A stretch of DNA of 64,000 bases from Deinococcus metallilatus (GCF_004758605.1 NZ_CP038512.1:1124001-1188000), one strand, 5' to 3'. Positions 1 through 20,095 are shown, counted from the stretch's first letter. Numbers and translations: made by a program. Notes: generated by a model from the letters alone, not told the origin.

Positions 1-1
1 G

Positions 2-394
2 GACGGGCAACTGGCCGCCGCGCTGCACGTCCCGCTGCTGGTGAACTGGCCCGACCGCGAACGCCCCCAGCGGCTTGCCAGCCTGCTGCACTATGTCGGC
101 GTGCATTCCGTCGGCCTGCTCCTGAAGGAACTGGGGCGGCACGCGGCCGAGGTGGAGCGTTTCGGCGCGGCCCTGATGCCCCACCTGCGTCAGGTGTGGA
201 AGCCCAGCGGCGGCCTGCGCCCCGGCATCAGCGTCGTGCAGTACGTGCTGCTGCGGGCGTGTGCCAACCCCAGCCTCGACCCGGACGAGGTGGTCCATCT
301 GCTCGACCTGAGCGGTCCGGGGTCCGCCGAGGACCTGGTGCGGACAGTGCGGGAGGTGTACGGGCGGGAGGTGGGGGACCGCGCGGCGGGGTGA
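2..394 (+). CDS. C-terminal part of an unknown protein (5' truncated)
   Basis: The reading frame is open from the first complete codon of the window to a TGA at 392-394, so this is the last 130 residues of a gene that begins outside. A GTG at 41 is in frame, but the coding pattern continues upstream of it, so it is probably not the start. The product looks soluble and mostly helical, with no membrane segment. I recognise no family. It is followed by 66 nt and then the convergent end of pgi. Confidence 0.6.
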   Translation, partial: DGQLAAALHVPLLVNWPDRERPQRLASLLHYVGVHSVGLLLKELGRHAAEVERFGAALMPHLRQVWKPSGGLRPGISVVQYVLLRACANPSLDPDEVVHLLDLSGPGSAEDLVRTVREVYGREVGDRAAG

Positions 395-460
395 GGGGGC
401 GGGACGGCCAGCCTCCATCCCCAGCCCTGCCGTAAAGCAGAGGGGAAGGTGGGGCAGCCC

Positions 461-2134
<1,674 letters not shown>

Positions 2135-2262
2135 GCGGCGAGCATACCAGCGGCTCCTAACCGGCCCGAACGGGAGTTCCAGCCATGAAGGGACGGAAAA
2201 GGGAAAAGGTGGGGGCGCGGGGCCGGGGTCGGGCTGGGCGGGGAAGGGCAGGCCGAACGACC

Positions 2263-3087
2263 TTATTTCGTCATTCCGAACGACCACCGGAAGAACTGGA
2301 CGGTGGTCTGACGGGCCTGAAGGCTTACGTCAGGATTCGGCACGAACTGGACCTCGCCCCCCTTCCCCTTGTGCGAGAAGGGATCGTTCACCGTGATCGG
2401 CGGTTCCAGGCGGTCAAAGGCGTGGGTGGCCCCCGGATAGACCTTGACGGTCACGCACCGCCGGGCGGCTTCGGGCAGGTTCGCCACCATCTTGGGGCAG
2501 GTGTCCGGGTCGTCGTAGGTGTCGAGTTCGCCCGTCTGGATCAGGACCGGGGCACCCGTGAGCGCGCTGAAGTCGTACCCCGGCACGGTGTTGTAGACCC
2601 AGCCCACCGGGTAGAAGGCGGCGTGGGCGGCGAATTTCGGTCCACCGGGGAGGAAGCTCCGAGTATAGGGTTCGGTCGCGGTGAGCATCGTGACCACGCC
2701 GCCCCAGGAAAACCCCAGGATGCCTATGCGATTCGGGTCGATCTCGGGGCGCCCCGCCAGGTACCGCAGGGCACCGTAGGCGTCGGGCAGCGTCTCGGGC
2801 ACGCCGCGTGGACGGCCCGCCGCGCCGCCCACCAGGCCCCGTGCTCCCCACAGGTCGATTTCCAGCGTGGCGATCCCCGCCCGGCCCAGCGCGTCCGCGT
2901 AGAAGGCTCCCCGGCTGTCGATGCCCGCCGACCCGTGGACGATCACCACCGCCGGAACCTGGCCCTGAGTGTTCACGGGCAGCCGCAACTGGGCCGCCAC
3001 CGTGAGGGGTTGTTGCGGGTCGGCCGAGGGGAAGCTGACGTAATAGATTCGGGGCAGGGTGCCCCCGTGGGCGAGGGACCGGGACAT
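2263..3087 (-). CDS. Dienelactone-hydrolase-family alpha/beta hydrolase
   Basis: A 274-residue alpha/beta hydrolase. It shows an oxyanion-side HGSAG motif (about residue 51), a nucleophile elbow GFSWGG (about 149), an acid-bearing segment GELDTYDD and a C-terminal histidine in GATHAFDR. This is the order expected for the dienelactone hydrolase/BAAT family, but with serine rather than the cysteine of true dienelactone hydrolases. It is therefore more likely an esterase or peptidase-like hydrolase. No signal peptide is visible. A strong ribosome site (AGGAGG) precedes the ATG. The substrate cannot be told from the sequence. Confidence 0.8.
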   Translation of the reverse strand: MSRSLAHGGTLPRIYYVSFPSADPQQPLTVAAQLRLPVNTQGQVPAVVIVHGSAGIDSRGAFYADALGRAGIATLEIDLWGARGLVGGAAGRPRGVPETLPDAYGALRYLAGRPEIDPNRIGILGFSWGGVVTMLTATEPYTRSFLPGGPKFAAHAAFYPVGWVYNTVPGYDFSALTGAPVLIQTGELDTYDDPDTCPKMVANLPEAARRCVTVKVYPGATHAFDRLEPPITVNDPFSHKGKGGEVQFVPNPDVSLQARQTTVQFFRWSFGMTK

Positions 3088-3202
3088 GGGACGACCTCCT
3101 GGGATGGAGCTTCAAGCCTAACATCCCGCTGCAATTGGTCCCCCCTTTCCCGAGGAAAGCACAGGGCAACTGCAACGTCCGGTTTTGGGAGTGCTCGGCC
3201 CG

Positions 3203-3340
3203 ATCAACCCCTCAGTCAGCGTTGCTGACAGCTCCCCTTGAGGGGAGCCGGGGACGCTCTTTGCCCTCCAGAGAGCCAATGTCATTGCCTCCCTTTAAGG
3301 GGAGGTGGCCCGCAGGGCCGGAGGGGTTAAGTGCGGGGTG
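3203..3340. repeat. Dispersed intergenic repeat with two hairpins (family F2)
   Basis: This lies in the 298-bp gap between the hydrolase and tetR genes. It holds two near-perfect palindromes, GCTCCCCTTGAGGGGAGC (about 3231-3248) and CCTCCCTTTAAGGGGAGG. A diverged inverted copy is present at about 53400-53520, where the same run of TTGCCCTC, CAAT and TTGCCTCCC is found on the other strand. I see no gene in this gap. Confidence 0.6.
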
Positions 3341-3385
3341 GCCCTTGAGGAAAGCAGCGGCTTCTCTGTTCTCGCCCCAGAGAGG

Positions 3386-4057
<672 letters not shown>

Positions 4058-4064
4058 GTGTTCC

Positions 4065-4070
4065 AGGGTA
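4065..4070 (-). promoter_or_regulatory. Leaderless -10 box for tetR
   Basis: TACCCT on the minus strand, seven bases before the GTG at 4057. No Shine-Dalgarno sequence is present between the box and the start codon. Confidence 0.55.
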
Positions 4071-4175
4071 GCGCCGGGGCCGAGCTTCTCCCAGTCCCCT
4101 GCCTCACGGTTGGCCTGCTCCCCGGTCGGTGGCCCCCCCGGTAAGCGCCGCGCCTTTCTCGCCGCGCCCCCGCGC

Positions 4176-4181
4176 TATCCT
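4176..4181 (+). promoter_or_regulatory. Leaderless -10 box for rel
   Basis: TATCCT seven bases before a GTG at 4189. This spacing decides the start of the rel gene in favour of that GTG rather than the ATG 24 bases further on. Confidence 0.55.
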
Positions 4182-4188
4182 GCCCTTC

Positions 4189-6471
<2,283 letters not shown>

Positions 6472-6522
6472 GCAGGCGAAGGCGCGGGCGCGGTGGAGAG
6501 CCGCCCATAGCGCGTTTGACAG

Positions 6523-6610
6523 AAAGACCCCTCACCCCCTCGCTGCGCGAGGCCCCTCTCCCCGGGGAGACTGGGACAGCCGCTTGCGGCGGGTTGGGTG
6601 AGGGGTCTTT
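6523..6610. repeat. Inverted-repeat element between convergent genes (family F1)
   Basis: A perfect 15-bp inverted repeat, AAAGACCCCTCACCC at 6523-6537 and its complement at 6596-6610, encloses about 58 bp with further internal palindromes (CGCTGCGCGAG, CTCCCCGGGGAG). It ends in TTTT. It lies between the convergent rel and PAP2 genes and could terminate transcription from both sides. A second copy lies at 43220-43337, also between convergent genes. Confidence 0.7.
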
Positions 6611-6644
6611 TGTGCAGGCCGCGCCTCCCTGTTCGCCGTCCCTC

Positions 6645-7433
6645 TCAAGCCCTGGGCAGCCAGCGCCGCAGCAACAGCGGCACGCCTTCCACCGCCACCA
6701 GCACCAGCAGCGCGTACCGCAGCGCGCGCACCAGGCCGATGTCCTTGAATGCCTGCGGCAGCGCCCCCAGCGCGAAGTACACCGCGAAGACGATCACCAG
6801 ACCGAGCAGGCCGACGATTACCCGGCCTGCCAGATCACGCGGCGGCGCGAAGCCGGGGCGGGAGAACCAGAAGCCCGCCAGCAGTCCCAGCGAGGTGCCG
6901 TACTCCCGCGGCGTGCCTGCCGGGAGGAAGGCGGCCAGCGCCAGCAGGATCACCGGCACCAGCCAGCGCAGTGCCCCCTGCTGCGGGAAATAGCCGCTCG
7001 CCGCCATCCAGGCGAAGGCCGCCCCCAGCAGCAGGCCCACGAGCACGTCGCTGGGATAGTGGACGTGGAGCGCGAGGCGCGAGAAGGCGATCAGCGCGAT
7101 CAGCAGCAGCGCGGCTGCCCACATGCCTGCCCGCCCGACCTGCCCGGCGATGCCGCCCCAGAGCGTCGCCGCCAGTTGCGCGTGCCCGCTCGGCAGGCCC
7201 GGGCCGCCTGCCGTGGCGCGGGCCGCCTCGCTCGCCACACCGGGATGTTGCGTGAAGGGGCGGGGGAGGTCGAAGCCGAACTTCAGGGCGGTGTTGACCA
7301 GATACGAGAGCGCGAAGGCCACCCCCAGATTCTGCCCGCCCCGGGGATTCACCAGCCAGGTGTACAGCGCCAGCACCACGATAAAAACCTCGTCACGCCC
7401 CAGAGACGTGACGGCCAGCCAGAAAGATTCCAT
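6645..7433 (-). CDS. PAP2-family membrane phosphatase
   Basis: A 262-residue integral membrane protein of the type 2 phosphatidic acid phosphatase family. All three motifs are visible: KFGFDLPRP (about 50-58), PSGH (about 80) and [12 protein letters not shown] (about 116-127). The family removes phosphate from lipid substrates such as undecaprenyl pyrophosphate or phosphatidate, usually on the outer face of the membrane. Several hydrophobic segments follow the catalytic core. The exact substrate is not evident. It is convergent with rel and divergent from the ABC ATPase gene, with only about 60 bp between starts. Confidence 0.85.
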   Translation of the reverse strand: MESFWLAVTSLGRDEVFIVVLALYTWLVNPRGGQNLGVAFALSYLVNTALKFGFDLPRPFTQHPGVASEAARATAGGPGLPSGHAQLAATLWGGIAGQVGRAGMWAAALLLIALIAFSRLALHVHYPSDVLVGLLLGAAFAWMAASGYFPQQGALRWLVPVILLALAAFLPAGTPREYGTSLGLLAGFWFSRPGFAPPRDLAGRVIVGLLGLVIVFAVYFALGALPQAFKDIGLVRALRYALLVLVAVEGVPLLLRRWLPRA

Positions 7434-7484
7434 GTCCGCCTATTGTGAGGGATGCAGCCTTTCGGGACGAGGGGCGCGCGGCGG

Positions 7485-7490
7485 TACACT
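7485..7490 (+). promoter_or_regulatory. Leaderless -10 box for the ABC ATPase gene
   Basis: TACACT six bases before the ATG at 7497. No ribosome-binding site is present. Confidence 0.55.
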
Positions 7491-7496
7491 GGGCGT

Positions 7497-9098
<1,602 letters not shown>

Positions 9099-9117
9099 GG
9101 GAGAGGAAAAGGAAAGA

Positions 9118-9141
9118 GGCCGCCTCGTGGATGGGGCGGCC
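9118..9141. terminator. Bidirectional hairpin terminator
   Basis: GGCCGCC (9118-9124) pairs with GGCGGCC (9135-9141). It lies between the convergent ABC ATPase and lipoprotein genes. On the minus strand the stem is followed by TCTTTCC, and on the plus strand by a loose CTTGTTGATAAAATTT. Confidence 0.55.
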
Positions 9142-9156
9142 CTTGTTGATAAAATT

Positions 9157-9704
<548 letters not shown>

Positions 9705-9807
9705 CGCTCACTTTGGGCGATGAACCTGACCCTAGGGTGATGCGGCCTTGAGGGAACGTGAGGGGAACACAAATACAGGCACGCCCGGGAGCGTCCATGC
9801 TGGGGCC

Positions 9808-10254
9808 ATGAGGAACGTTGCGGGAATCCTGCTGCTGGGCCTGCTGACCGCCTGCGCGCCCGCCGCCACCACCCCCAGAACCCAACTCGCCGCCCAGGCC
9901 ACCGTGCAGGGCGGGCTGTTGACGGTGACGGTGGTGAATGTCGGGCCGTATGACGTGCTGCTGGAGGATACCTGCCCCCGGCCCTTCACCATCGGCTACA
10001 ACGTCCTGCCCGTGACCGGTGGCACCTCCGCTTCGACCGAGGGCCAGCCCTGCGTGGCGGCCCCGCTGCCCCCCCGGCTGTGGCGGGTGGGGGAGGGCAT
10101 TTCCTCGTCGATGACGCTGGCGCTGTCGTCCGGCACGCAGACGCTGGAAGCGTGGGCCCGGCCGCAGGTGAGGCTCGCGCCGGGAGGCAAGGCCCAGGGG
10201 GCGGTCAGGACGCTCAATGTGGTGACCCCCGCGTTCACCCTCATGGTGCCCTGA
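9808..10254 (+). CDS. Small lipoprotein of unknown function
   Basis: A 148-residue predicted lipoprotein. The signal [16 protein letters not shown] gives a lipobox at residue 16, followed by an Ala/Thr linker and a beta-rich domain with two further cysteines (DTCPRPF, GQPC). These could form a disulfide outside the cell. The domain resembles intracellular-proteinase-inhibitor-like or Ig-like folds only in general character. CATGCT six bases before the ATG is a plausible leaderless -10 box. It is divergent from the low-GC lipoprotein gene. Confidence 0.75.
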   Translation: MRNVAGILLLGLLTACAPAATTPRTQLAAQATVQGGLLTVTVVNVGPYDVLLEDTCPRPFTIGYNVLPVTGGTSASTEGQPCVAAPLPPRLWRVGEGISSSMTLALSSGTQTLEAWARPQVRLAPGGKAQGAVRTLNVVTPAFTLMVP

Positions 10255-10304
10255 AGACGGCCAAAGCCGGGGCAGAGGGCGGCCCCGGCCTCCTGCCCGC
10301 GCCG

Positions 10305-11684
<1,380 letters not shown>

Positions 11685-11782
11685 CTGTACTCTCCTCGGC
11701 CTGACGGAGGGATTCCGGGGCCTTCACGCGCGGCGACCTGTGCTGCTGCCTGGGCCACCGCGACCGGGAGGAATTCTAGCGT

Positions 11783-12268
11783 TCAGGGCACGGTGGGTGC
11801 TGGCGAGGCGGGCACGTTGGCCGGGGCGCCCCCCTCCGGCTGCTTGTCCAGGTTCACGACGTACCCCAGCAGTTCCCTCCCCAGCAGCACGGTCCGCAGG
11901 GTGCCGCTGAGTTTCGTCCCGTCGATCTGGGCGCGGAGCGTCCCGCGCAGCTTGTCGCCGTCCTCGTAGAGATTCACGTCGATGCTGCCGCCCTGCCCGG
12001 CCCGCTGGAACTTGCCGCTGAGGGCGTAGGCCTTGCGGCTTTCCAGATTGGTGATGACGCCGCTCGCCCGGCCCTCGCGTTCCTGAACGTACAGGATCAG
12101 GCGGTAGGGCACCCGGCCGGTGCCGCCCACGCCGATACCCTCGTAGGTGCCGTTGAGGGCGCGCTCCAGCGGCGTACTCGGGGAGATGTACGCGCCGAAG
12201 GCGCAGCCGGTCAGGGCGGGGAGGAGCGCGGCGGCGAGCAGGACGCGGGGGAGGGCGTTCGGGCGCAT
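11783..12268 (-). CDS. Lipoprotein of unknown function
   Basis: A 161-residue predicted lipoprotein. The signal [22 protein letters not shown] places the lipobox cysteine at residue 22. The mature part is beta-rich ([20 protein letters not shown], then [20 protein letters not shown]), which suggests a small barrel or repeat-sheet fold. The start at ATG 12268 is supported by the signal peptide and by a TAGGCT box five bases upstream. No family is recognised. Confidence 0.75.
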   Translation of the reverse strand: MRPNALPRVLLAAALLPALTGCAFGAYISPSTPLERALNGTYEGIGVGGTGRVPYRLILYVQEREGRASGVITNLESRKAYALSGKFQRAGQGGSIDVNLYEDGDKLRGTLRAQIDGTKLSGTLRTVLLGRELLGYVVNLDKQPEGGAPANVPASPAPTVP

Positions 12269-12326
12269 ACCGGAGCCTAAACGGCCCTCATGAAGGGTGT
12301 CTGACGGGGAAACGGCGGGCAGACGG

Positions 12327-12332
12327 TATACT
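12327..12332 (+). promoter_or_regulatory. Candidate -10 box for the DUF4242 gene
   Basis: TATACT about 75 bases before the ATG at 12408. In contrast to most neighbours this would give a leader of about 70 nt, consistent with the AGGAGGG ribosome site there. Confidence 0.4.
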
Positions 12333-12407
12333 GGGCGCTCCACAATCCCGTTCTCCGCCCCGTTCCTCAAGAGCCTCTGTCCATACGCCCATGCAGGAGG
12401 GTCAGCC

Positions 12408-12683
12408 ATGCCCAAGTATGTGATCGAACGCGAGCTGCCCGGAGCCGGAACGCTCAGCCAGGACGACCTGCGCGGCATCTCGCAGAAGTCGCGCGCCGTG
12501 CTGGAGGAACTCGGCCCCCAGATTCAGTGGGTCGAGAGCTACGTCACCGACGACAAGATCTACTGCGTCTACATCGCCCCGAACGCCGACCTGATCCGCC
12601 AGCACGCCGAGAAGGGCGGCTTTCCGGCCAACAGCGTCTCGGCCGTGCGGTCCACCATCAACCCCACCACCGCCGAGGGCTGA
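12408..12683 (+). CDS. DUF4242 (SCO4226-like nickel-binding) protein
   Basis: A 91-residue cytosolic protein that matches DUF4242 throughout: YVIERELPGAG at the start, GPQIQWVESYVTDDKIYCVY in the middle and NPTTAEG near the end. Members form small ferredoxin-like dimers. The Streptomyces member SCO4226 binds nickel, but other functions are not established. A strong AGGAGGG ribosome site eight bases before ATG 12408 decides the start over upstream in-frame codons. Confidence 0.85.
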   Translation: MPKYVIERELPGAGTLSQDDLRGISQKSRAVLEELGPQIQWVESYVTDDKIYCVYIAPNADLIRQHAEKGGFPANSVSAVRSTINPTTAEG

Positions 12684-12711
12684 ACCGGCCGCGCCTCCTC
12701 GCTGTCCGGCC

Positions 12712-13533
<822 letters not shown>

Positions 13534-13543
13534 GCCGCCCACC

Positions 13544-14710
<1,167 letters not shown>

Positions 14711-15275
14711 GGGACCCAGCGTAAGCCGTGAACGGTGAACTCACGGCCCGGGGCTGCTTCTTGGCGGCTGGAAGGCAGGCTGGTCTGGTGGAGCGGTGGA
14801 GGTGGAAGGTGTTCCCCCCACCCCCCACCGGGGGGCAGGGGGAGCTTTCCGCTGCGCTCGGCAAAGGGAGACTCGTTGAGCGGCGGAGGTGCTTGGGGCG
14901 TGGACGGTTCCTGCCTGGAACGTGTTGATCTCCGCCGGGCGGCTGCGGGCCTGCGGCCCGAAAGCTCCTCTGCCATGCCTGCACACTTGCAAGGTGGAAC
15001 CTAGCCGTCGCCTACAGAGTTTTGAAAAGACAAAAGATAGGGGCGCTTCCGCTTGGAACTTATGCGACTGGGAAGAAGAAAGCGTGTAGAACGCTGTTTT
15101 TCTCTTCCCCCTTGAGGGGGGAGGCTGGGAGGGGGTGAACAGGCCGGGCATCCCAGCCCCACGTTTCCTCAACTCCCTCGCCCTTCCCCGCCAGAGGTTC
15201 GCGTAAGTCCTAAGCGTTGGGAGCGGCAGGGTGGGGAGGAGTCGCGATAGGCGACATCCCCTTTCCCGAAGGCTC
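14711..15275. repeat. Repeat-rich gap: F3 fragment and one-ended inverted-repeat element
   Basis: These 565 bp hold no credible gene. At about 15097-15192 lies an F3-type repeat (TCTTCCCCCTTGAGGGGGGA hairpin, then a GGTGAACAGGCCGGGCATCCC arm). At 15199-15215 lies TCGCGTAAGTCCTAAGC, the right terminal repeat of the F5 element described at 22130-22340, without a matching left end nearby. The 16-mer TTTTGAAAAGACAAAA at 15020-15035 recurs at 26840-26855. The part from about 14780 to 14900 resembles the segment just left of the F5 element at 22081-22115. Confidence 0.6.
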
Positions 15276-15767
15276 TCAGAACGGCAGGATGGCCGGTTGC
15301 TGCCACACACCCTGGGTGAACGTGAATGGCCCGAAGGTGGGGTGGCCCAGCACGCCCAGGTCGGCGGTGAAGGTGCCGTCCACGCGGTAGGCCACCTGCT
15401 GCCCACGCGCGACCCTCAGGAACGCCCCGGCGGTCTGGAGGGTGACGGGCAGGCTGAGGTTGGCGAGCTGTTCGGCCTCGCCCCGCGCGGGCAGGTTCAC
15501 GTTGGGCAGGTTCACGCTGCCCACGTTCTGCCCGTCGAGGATGAGCTGGCCGCCGATGTTGGCGAGCCGCACCGGGACGGGATTGGGGTTCCCGACCCGC
15601 AGCCGCAGGGTGATGCTCGCCGTCGCGGGGTTCGGGCCGCTGGGCAGGGACAGGCCTGTCAGGCGCACGCTCTGGACCTCGAAGGTCGGCACCTGCACGA
15701 CCGACTGCGTGGGCGCACATGCCCCCAGCCCGAGCGCGAACAGGGGAGCCAGCAGCAGCTTCTTCAT
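15276..15767 (-). CDS. WHy-domain (LEA14-like) lipoprotein
   Basis: A 163-residue predicted lipoprotein ([17 protein letters not shown] lipobox) with a LEA-2/WHy domain. The domain shows the alternating strands and the [11 protein letters not shown] motif typical of Water-stress-and-Hypersensitive-response proteins, then a conserved [10 protein letters not shown] region. D. radiodurans DR1372 is a WHy protein linked to desiccation tolerance, and this looks like its counterpart. The start at ATG 15767 fits the signal and a TAAGTT box seven bases upstream. It is divergent from the next gene. Confidence 0.85.
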   Translation of the reverse strand: MKKLLLAPLFALGLGACAPTQSVVQVPTFEVQSVRLTGLSLPSGPNPATASITLRLRVGNPNPVPVRLANIGGQLILDGQNVGSVNLPNVNLPARGEAEQLANLSLPVTLQTAGAFLRVARGQQVAYRVDGTFTADLGVLGHPTFGPFTFTQGVWQQPAILPF

Positions 15768-15848
15768 ACCGTCAAACTTACCTGCTCCGGGGGAAGCCAT
15801 TCTGACGGCCCATCAGGAAGGCGGGTTCCCGCCTGCTAGGCTGCCCGC

Positions 15849-16811
15849 ATGAAGCGGATGATGACGGCTCTGGCCCTGGCCGGAGCGTGTGCGGGCGGGG
15901 CGGGGGCACTCGCCCTGGACTTCGGCGTGACGTACCGCGCGGGCGCCCCCTGGGACGGCGGCCTGCTGCGGGCCGGAGTCCATGACGTGACCTTCGGGCG
16001 CGGCACCCTCTCGGCGGGCGTGTCCAACCGGGCGGTGGAGGTCGGGGTGGTGCAGGGCTTCAGCCTGCCCCCCGCCGGGGCGCTGAGTGCCCGCGCGGAC
16101 GCCGCGCTGACGTGGTCGGGCGGCGTGCGCCTCTCGTCACGGGCGAATGGAACCCTCGGCCCGGTCGCGCTGGACCTGGGCGGGACCTTCTTCACGGCCC
16201 CGGCAGTGAACGTAGACCCGCTGGCCGCCTGGACGCTGGCCCCCACCGACCTTCGGACAGGCGGCTGGAACGCCGATTTCACCGCCCGCTACCGCGTGAA
16301 CCGCACACTGATCGCCGTCCTGGGAGGTGAGTTCGGGCCGCAGAACCAGGGCCTGTTGGGGGTGGAGTGGCGGCGCGACCTGACGCGCGTGCTGCCCCCC
16401 GCCGAGGGGGACGACCCCGACGCCGAACCGGCCACCGAGCGGACGGGCACCCTCGCGCTGCGGCTGGGGGCACGCGCCGGGCAGGACGTGCGGGGCGTGA
16501 CGGGCGGCGTGACCTACAGTGCCGAGTCGGGCTTCACGGTGGCCCTCGACGCGCTGGCCGGGCCGGGTACCTGGGGCGCGGTGGGCAGCCTGAGTGCCCC
16601 GGACGTGCTGGGGGAGGGCAGCACCACGCGGCTGTACCTGGCCTACGAGCCGTGGCGGCGGGCGAGCGCCCCACTGCGGGCCGGGGCCGAGGCCACGCTG
16701 CCCGTCGGGCGCGGCACGCTCAGCCTGGACGTGCGCGGCGGGACGGGGGGCCTGGGCGCGCGGGTCGGGTACAGCTTCCCACTGGGCGGCACTTCCCCGG
16801 AGCAGCCCTAG
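15849..16811 (+). CDS. Exported barrel-like protein of unknown function
   Basis: A 320-residue exported protein. The signal peptide runs to about residue 21 (MKRMMTALALAGACAGGAGA). The rest consists of repeated amphipathic Gly-rich strands (LDLGGTFF, LGARVGYSFPLG), with a last strand as in outer-membrane barrels. TAGGCT six bases before the ATG is a leaderless -10 box. The stop codon TAG is completed by the first base of the adjoining insertion sequence. The target-site copy on the other side restores TAG, so the coding sequence was not changed. Confidence 0.75.
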   Translation: MKRMMTALALAGACAGGAGALALDFGVTYRAGAPWDGGLLRAGVHDVTFGRGTLSAGVSNRAVEVGVVQGFSLPPAGALSARADAALTWSGGVRLSSRANGTLGPVALDLGGTFFTAPAVNVDPLAAWTLAPTDLRTGGWNADFTARYRVNRTLIAVLGGEFGPQNQGLLGVEWRRDLTRVLPPAEGDDPDAEPATERTGTLALRLGARAGQDVRGVTGGVTYSAESGFTVALDALAGPGTWGAVGSLSAPDVLGEGSTTRLYLAYEPWRRASAPLRAGAEATLPVGRGTLSLDVRGGTGGLGARVGYSFPLGGTSPEQP

Positions 16812-16844
16812 GGTCTGTCTGGCTGAATTTGGCAGGATAGGGGG

Positions 16845-17704
<860 letters not shown>

Positions 17705-17799
17705 TTCTTCAGCCAGACAGACCCTAGCCGCCGGGCGCGGTGAACGCGGCGTCAGCGTCCCCCCGCCCTTCTCATGAGAGGGGGTGGAAGACTCGGGGG

Positions 17800-18474
17800 G
17801 TGAAGCGATCCCTCTCCCTGCTGACCCTCGCGGTTTCTCTCCTGATGTCAGGCGTGTCCTGTGCGGGCGCGCAGACCGTGCAGGATATCCTGAACCGGGT
17901 CGACGCCGCTCAGAAGGCCGCGAAGGACGTGACCTTCCGCCTGCAAGGCAGCGCCACCCTCGAATCCACCCCCCAGAAGATCGACCTGACCGTCAAGAGC
18001 ATTCCCGCGCAGGGCGTCGCCCGCCTGCAATTCGCCGCGCCCGACGCGCTGGCCGACAACGTGGTCGTGGCCGACCGCAACGAGGTGCGCCAGTACCTCT
18101 TCCTGACGAACCAGATCACCGTCACGCCGACCAGGAAGGCGGCCGACAGCGCGGGCTTCGGCGGCCTGGACTTCACGCAGCTCAGCAACGCCGCGACCCT
18201 GCTGAACCAGTACAACGTGAAGCTGCTGGGCACCACCACCGTTTCCGGCAAGAAGGTCTACCAGTTGGAGGCGGCGGCCAAGAACGCGAACACCACTGAC
18301 CGTGCCCGGGTCTGGATCACCGAGGCGGGCTGGCGGCCCACCCGCGTCCAACTGGTCGGCGGTGACAACAAGGTGCTGGCCGATCTGAACGTCACGAACT
18401 ACAGGGTGAACAGCGGCCTGACCGTCACCGGCCTCCGGGCGCTGCCCAAGGACGCCCAGGTCATCCGCCAGTAG
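17800..18474 (+). CDS. Exported LolA-like outer-membrane lipoprotein carrier-type protein
   Basis: A 224-residue exported protein. The signal peptide (about residues 1-26) is followed by a LolA/RseB-like half-barrel pattern: [21 protein letters not shown], alternating strands, then a C-terminal [18 protein letters not shown]. Family members carry lipoproteins or sense envelope stress. I start at GTG 17800 because the signal begins there; an upstream ATG at 17740 would add an arginine/proline-rich lead. An IS element lies directly upstream and may have cut this gene off from an earlier promoter. Confidence 0.75.
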   Translation: MKRSLSLLTLAVSLLMSGVSCAGAQTVQDILNRVDAAQKAAKDVTFRLQGSATLESTPQKIDLTVKSIPAQGVARLQFAAPDALADNVVVADRNEVRQYLFLTNQITVTPTRKAADSAGFGGLDFTQLSNAATLLNQYNVKLLGTTTVSGKKVYQLEAAAKNANTTDRARVWITEAGWRPTRVQLVGGDNKVLADLNVTNYRVNSGLTVTGLRALPKDAQVIRQ

Positions 18475-18510
18475 GCCCGCACGGCTGCACTCTGCGGCCT
18501 GCCGGAAACG

Positions 18511-18545
18511 GCGAACGCCCCCGCTGCAATGGCGGGGGCGTTCGC
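18511..18545. terminator. Strong bidirectional hairpin terminator
   Basis: A perfect 14-bp stem, GCGAACGCCCCCGC (18511-18524) with its complement (18532-18545), and a 7-nt loop. It is followed by TCTTCC on the plus strand. It lies between the convergent LolA-like and NlpC/P60 genes and serves both. Confidence 0.8.
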
Positions 18546-18562
18546 TCTTCCGGGTGTGCGGA

Positions 18563-19330
18563 TCAGCTCAGAACGCGGCGGGCACCGACGAAGCGGCTGG
18601 CCCAGTAGGGGTTGCTGAACAGCGGCTCGATCATCGTGCGGCCGTAGAAGCTGTTCGCGTTGGCCATCATGCCGCCCCCGACATAGATACCGACGTGGCT
18701 GGCGACGGTCCCCGTGGTGTTGAAGAACACCAGGTCACCGGGTTGCAGGTTCCGGCTGTTGACTGCGGAGCCCGCGCGCCACTGGGCGGCGGCGCTGTGC
18801 GGGAGGTTGATCCCCAACTGCTGGAACACCCGCATCGTGAAGCCCGAGCAGTCCAGACCGCCGCCGCCCGCACCGCCGTGCGCGTAGCGGATCCCCAGGA
18901 AGCGGGTCGCTGCCGTGCGGACGAAGGCCTGGCCTTTCTGGGGCGCGGCGCTGGCCTGCGCGGGACGCGCCGCCTTCGCCTTTGCCGGAGCTGCCGCCGT
19001 GCGCGGAGCAGGCCGCGCCGCTGCCGGACGGCTCGCCGCCGCCCGTGGAGCCGTGGCCGCCGGACGGGTCGCGGGAGTCTGGGTGGCCGGAGCCTGGGAT
19101 GCCGGAGTCTGGGACGCCGGAGCTTGGGCCGCGTCCCCCACGTTGAGCTTCTGACCGACTTCCAGCGTGCTGCTGCTCAGTCCGTTCAGCCGCATCAGTT
19201 CAGCCGGTTCCAGGTTGTGGGTCAGGGCCACCTGATAGAGCGTGTCACCGGCCTTGACCGTGTAGGCAGCGGCGAGGGCGCTACTGCTGCACAACGCGGT
19301 CGCCATCAGAAGGGTACGGAACGCTTTCAT
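18563..19330 (-). CDS. LysM-NlpC/P60 peptidoglycan endopeptidase
   Basis: A 255-residue secreted wall hydrolase. After the signal peptide comes one LysM domain ([20 protein letters not shown], about 22-65). A long Ala/Pro/Thr-rich linker follows (about 66-130), then an NlpC/P60 domain. The catalytic cysteine is in LDCSGFTM (about 162) and the histidine in [10 protein letters not shown] (about 214). The family cuts peptide stems in peptidoglycan. An AT-rich stretch with TTAAAC and TAAAAT lies upstream, so it has its own promoter in the divergent region. Confidence 0.92.
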   Translation of the reverse strand: MKAFRTLLMATALCSSSALAAAYTVKAGDTLYQVALTHNLEPAELMRLNGLSSSTLEVGQKLNVGDAAQAPASQTPASQAPATQTPATRPAATAPRAAASRPAAARPAPRTAAAPAKAKAARPAQASAAPQKGQAFVRTAATRFLGIRYAHGGAGGGGLDCSGFTMRVFQQLGINLPHSAAAQWRAGSAVNSRNLQPGDLVFFNTTGTVASHVGIYVGGGMMANANSFYGRTMIEPLFSNPYWASRFVGARRVLS

Positions 19331-19699
19331 CGACCCGGGAAGTTTAACCCGCCTTTATTTTATTTTCCTTAATCCTTGGGCGAAGGCCAGGTTTTTATGC
19401 GCCTATACGCCCTCTATACGGGCCAAGAATCGATGAATACGGGAAAAATACCAGCCCCGGCTCAAGTTTCTCAGGATATGGCTCATTTGCGCTCTCATTG
19501 AAAATATGCTGTCTGGGTGGCGGTAAGTAGGAAAGCTGTGTGAAATCTAAAACTCACGGTTCTCATTTAAGCCAGATAGGGGAGTGCGGACCGTTCTCTG
19601 CCCGGGCTGGTCGAGTGTCCCTGTGTCAGTCCGCTCGCGCGGCGGCCTATACTCGCCGCAGCTCTACGCTTCAGGCCGCCCGCGCCCGCCGGAGGACCC
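19331..19699. promoter_or_regulatory. AT-rich divergent control region
   Basis: This 369-bp region separates the divergent NlpC/P60 gene and the hypothetical gene at 19700. It is much richer in A/T than its surroundings. ATACG occurs at 19405, 19416 and 19437, spaced 11 and 21 bases. The first two lie in the direct repeat CTATACG (19403-19409, 19414-19420). A -10-like TATACT lies at 19648-19653 upstream of the rightward gene. No open frame has coding character here. A small RNA cannot be excluded. Confidence 0.5.
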
Positions 19700-20095
19700 A
19701 TGAAGGAACCGATGACCACTGAACAGCTCCTGCAAGGCCTCAAGCACTACCGCCGCATCGCCCGTCAGGACATGCTGCGCGCCCCCGAAACCCCCCACCC
19801 CGACGCCTTCTTGAACCACGCCGAGAGCCGCCGCGAGGTGTACGTCCTGCTGGGCACGTATGCCGAAACCCATGCCCCCGACGAGGTGATCGAGCACGCG
19901 CTGGAGCTGTACCGCCAGCTCCCCTTCGTCACCGGGACGGCAGAACACGAACACCCCGACATCAAGGGCCGCGAAAACGCCCTGGAGAACTTCTTCCTCC
20001 TGGTCGGCCTCGACCCCAAGGCCCGGCGCGAGGCCCGCAACCACCGCCCCAAGTTGAACGCGGATCAGGGGCAGGGGATGCCTGCCCAGGGGTGA
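19700..20095 (+). CDS. Conserved-looking hypothetical protein, helical
   Basis: A 131-residue soluble protein with no signal or membrane segment. It is predicted all-helical ([46 protein letters not shown]), with several His/Glu pairs (TAEHEHPD). I do not recognise the family. A GGAGG ribosome site precedes ATG 19700, and an internal ATG four codons later is possible. The uracil-DNA glycosylase gene follows after about 60-75 bp but appears to have its own promoter. Confidence 0.7.
   Translation: MKEPMTTEQLLQGLKHYRRIARQDMLRAPETPHPDAFLNHAESRREVYVLLGTYAETHAPDEVIEHALELYRQLPFVTGTAEHEHPDIKGRENALENFFLLVGLDPKARREARNHRPKLNADQGQGMPAQG

Noticed and set aside
14711..15275. Possible gene in the gap between amidase and WHy genes
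   Set aside because: The frames there fall on repeat sequence (F3 and F5 parts) and show no conserved protein features.
17774..17803. A third mini-ORF (ATG at 17774, TGA overlapping GTG 17800)
   Set aside because: No TANNNT box lies at the leaderless distance, and the peptide is just glycine/arginine from a G-rich run, so chance overlap is more likely.
19331..19699. tRNA or structured RNA gene in the AT-rich gap
   Set aside because: No cloverleaf or known RNA motif could be drawn; only phased short repeats and a promoter box are supported.
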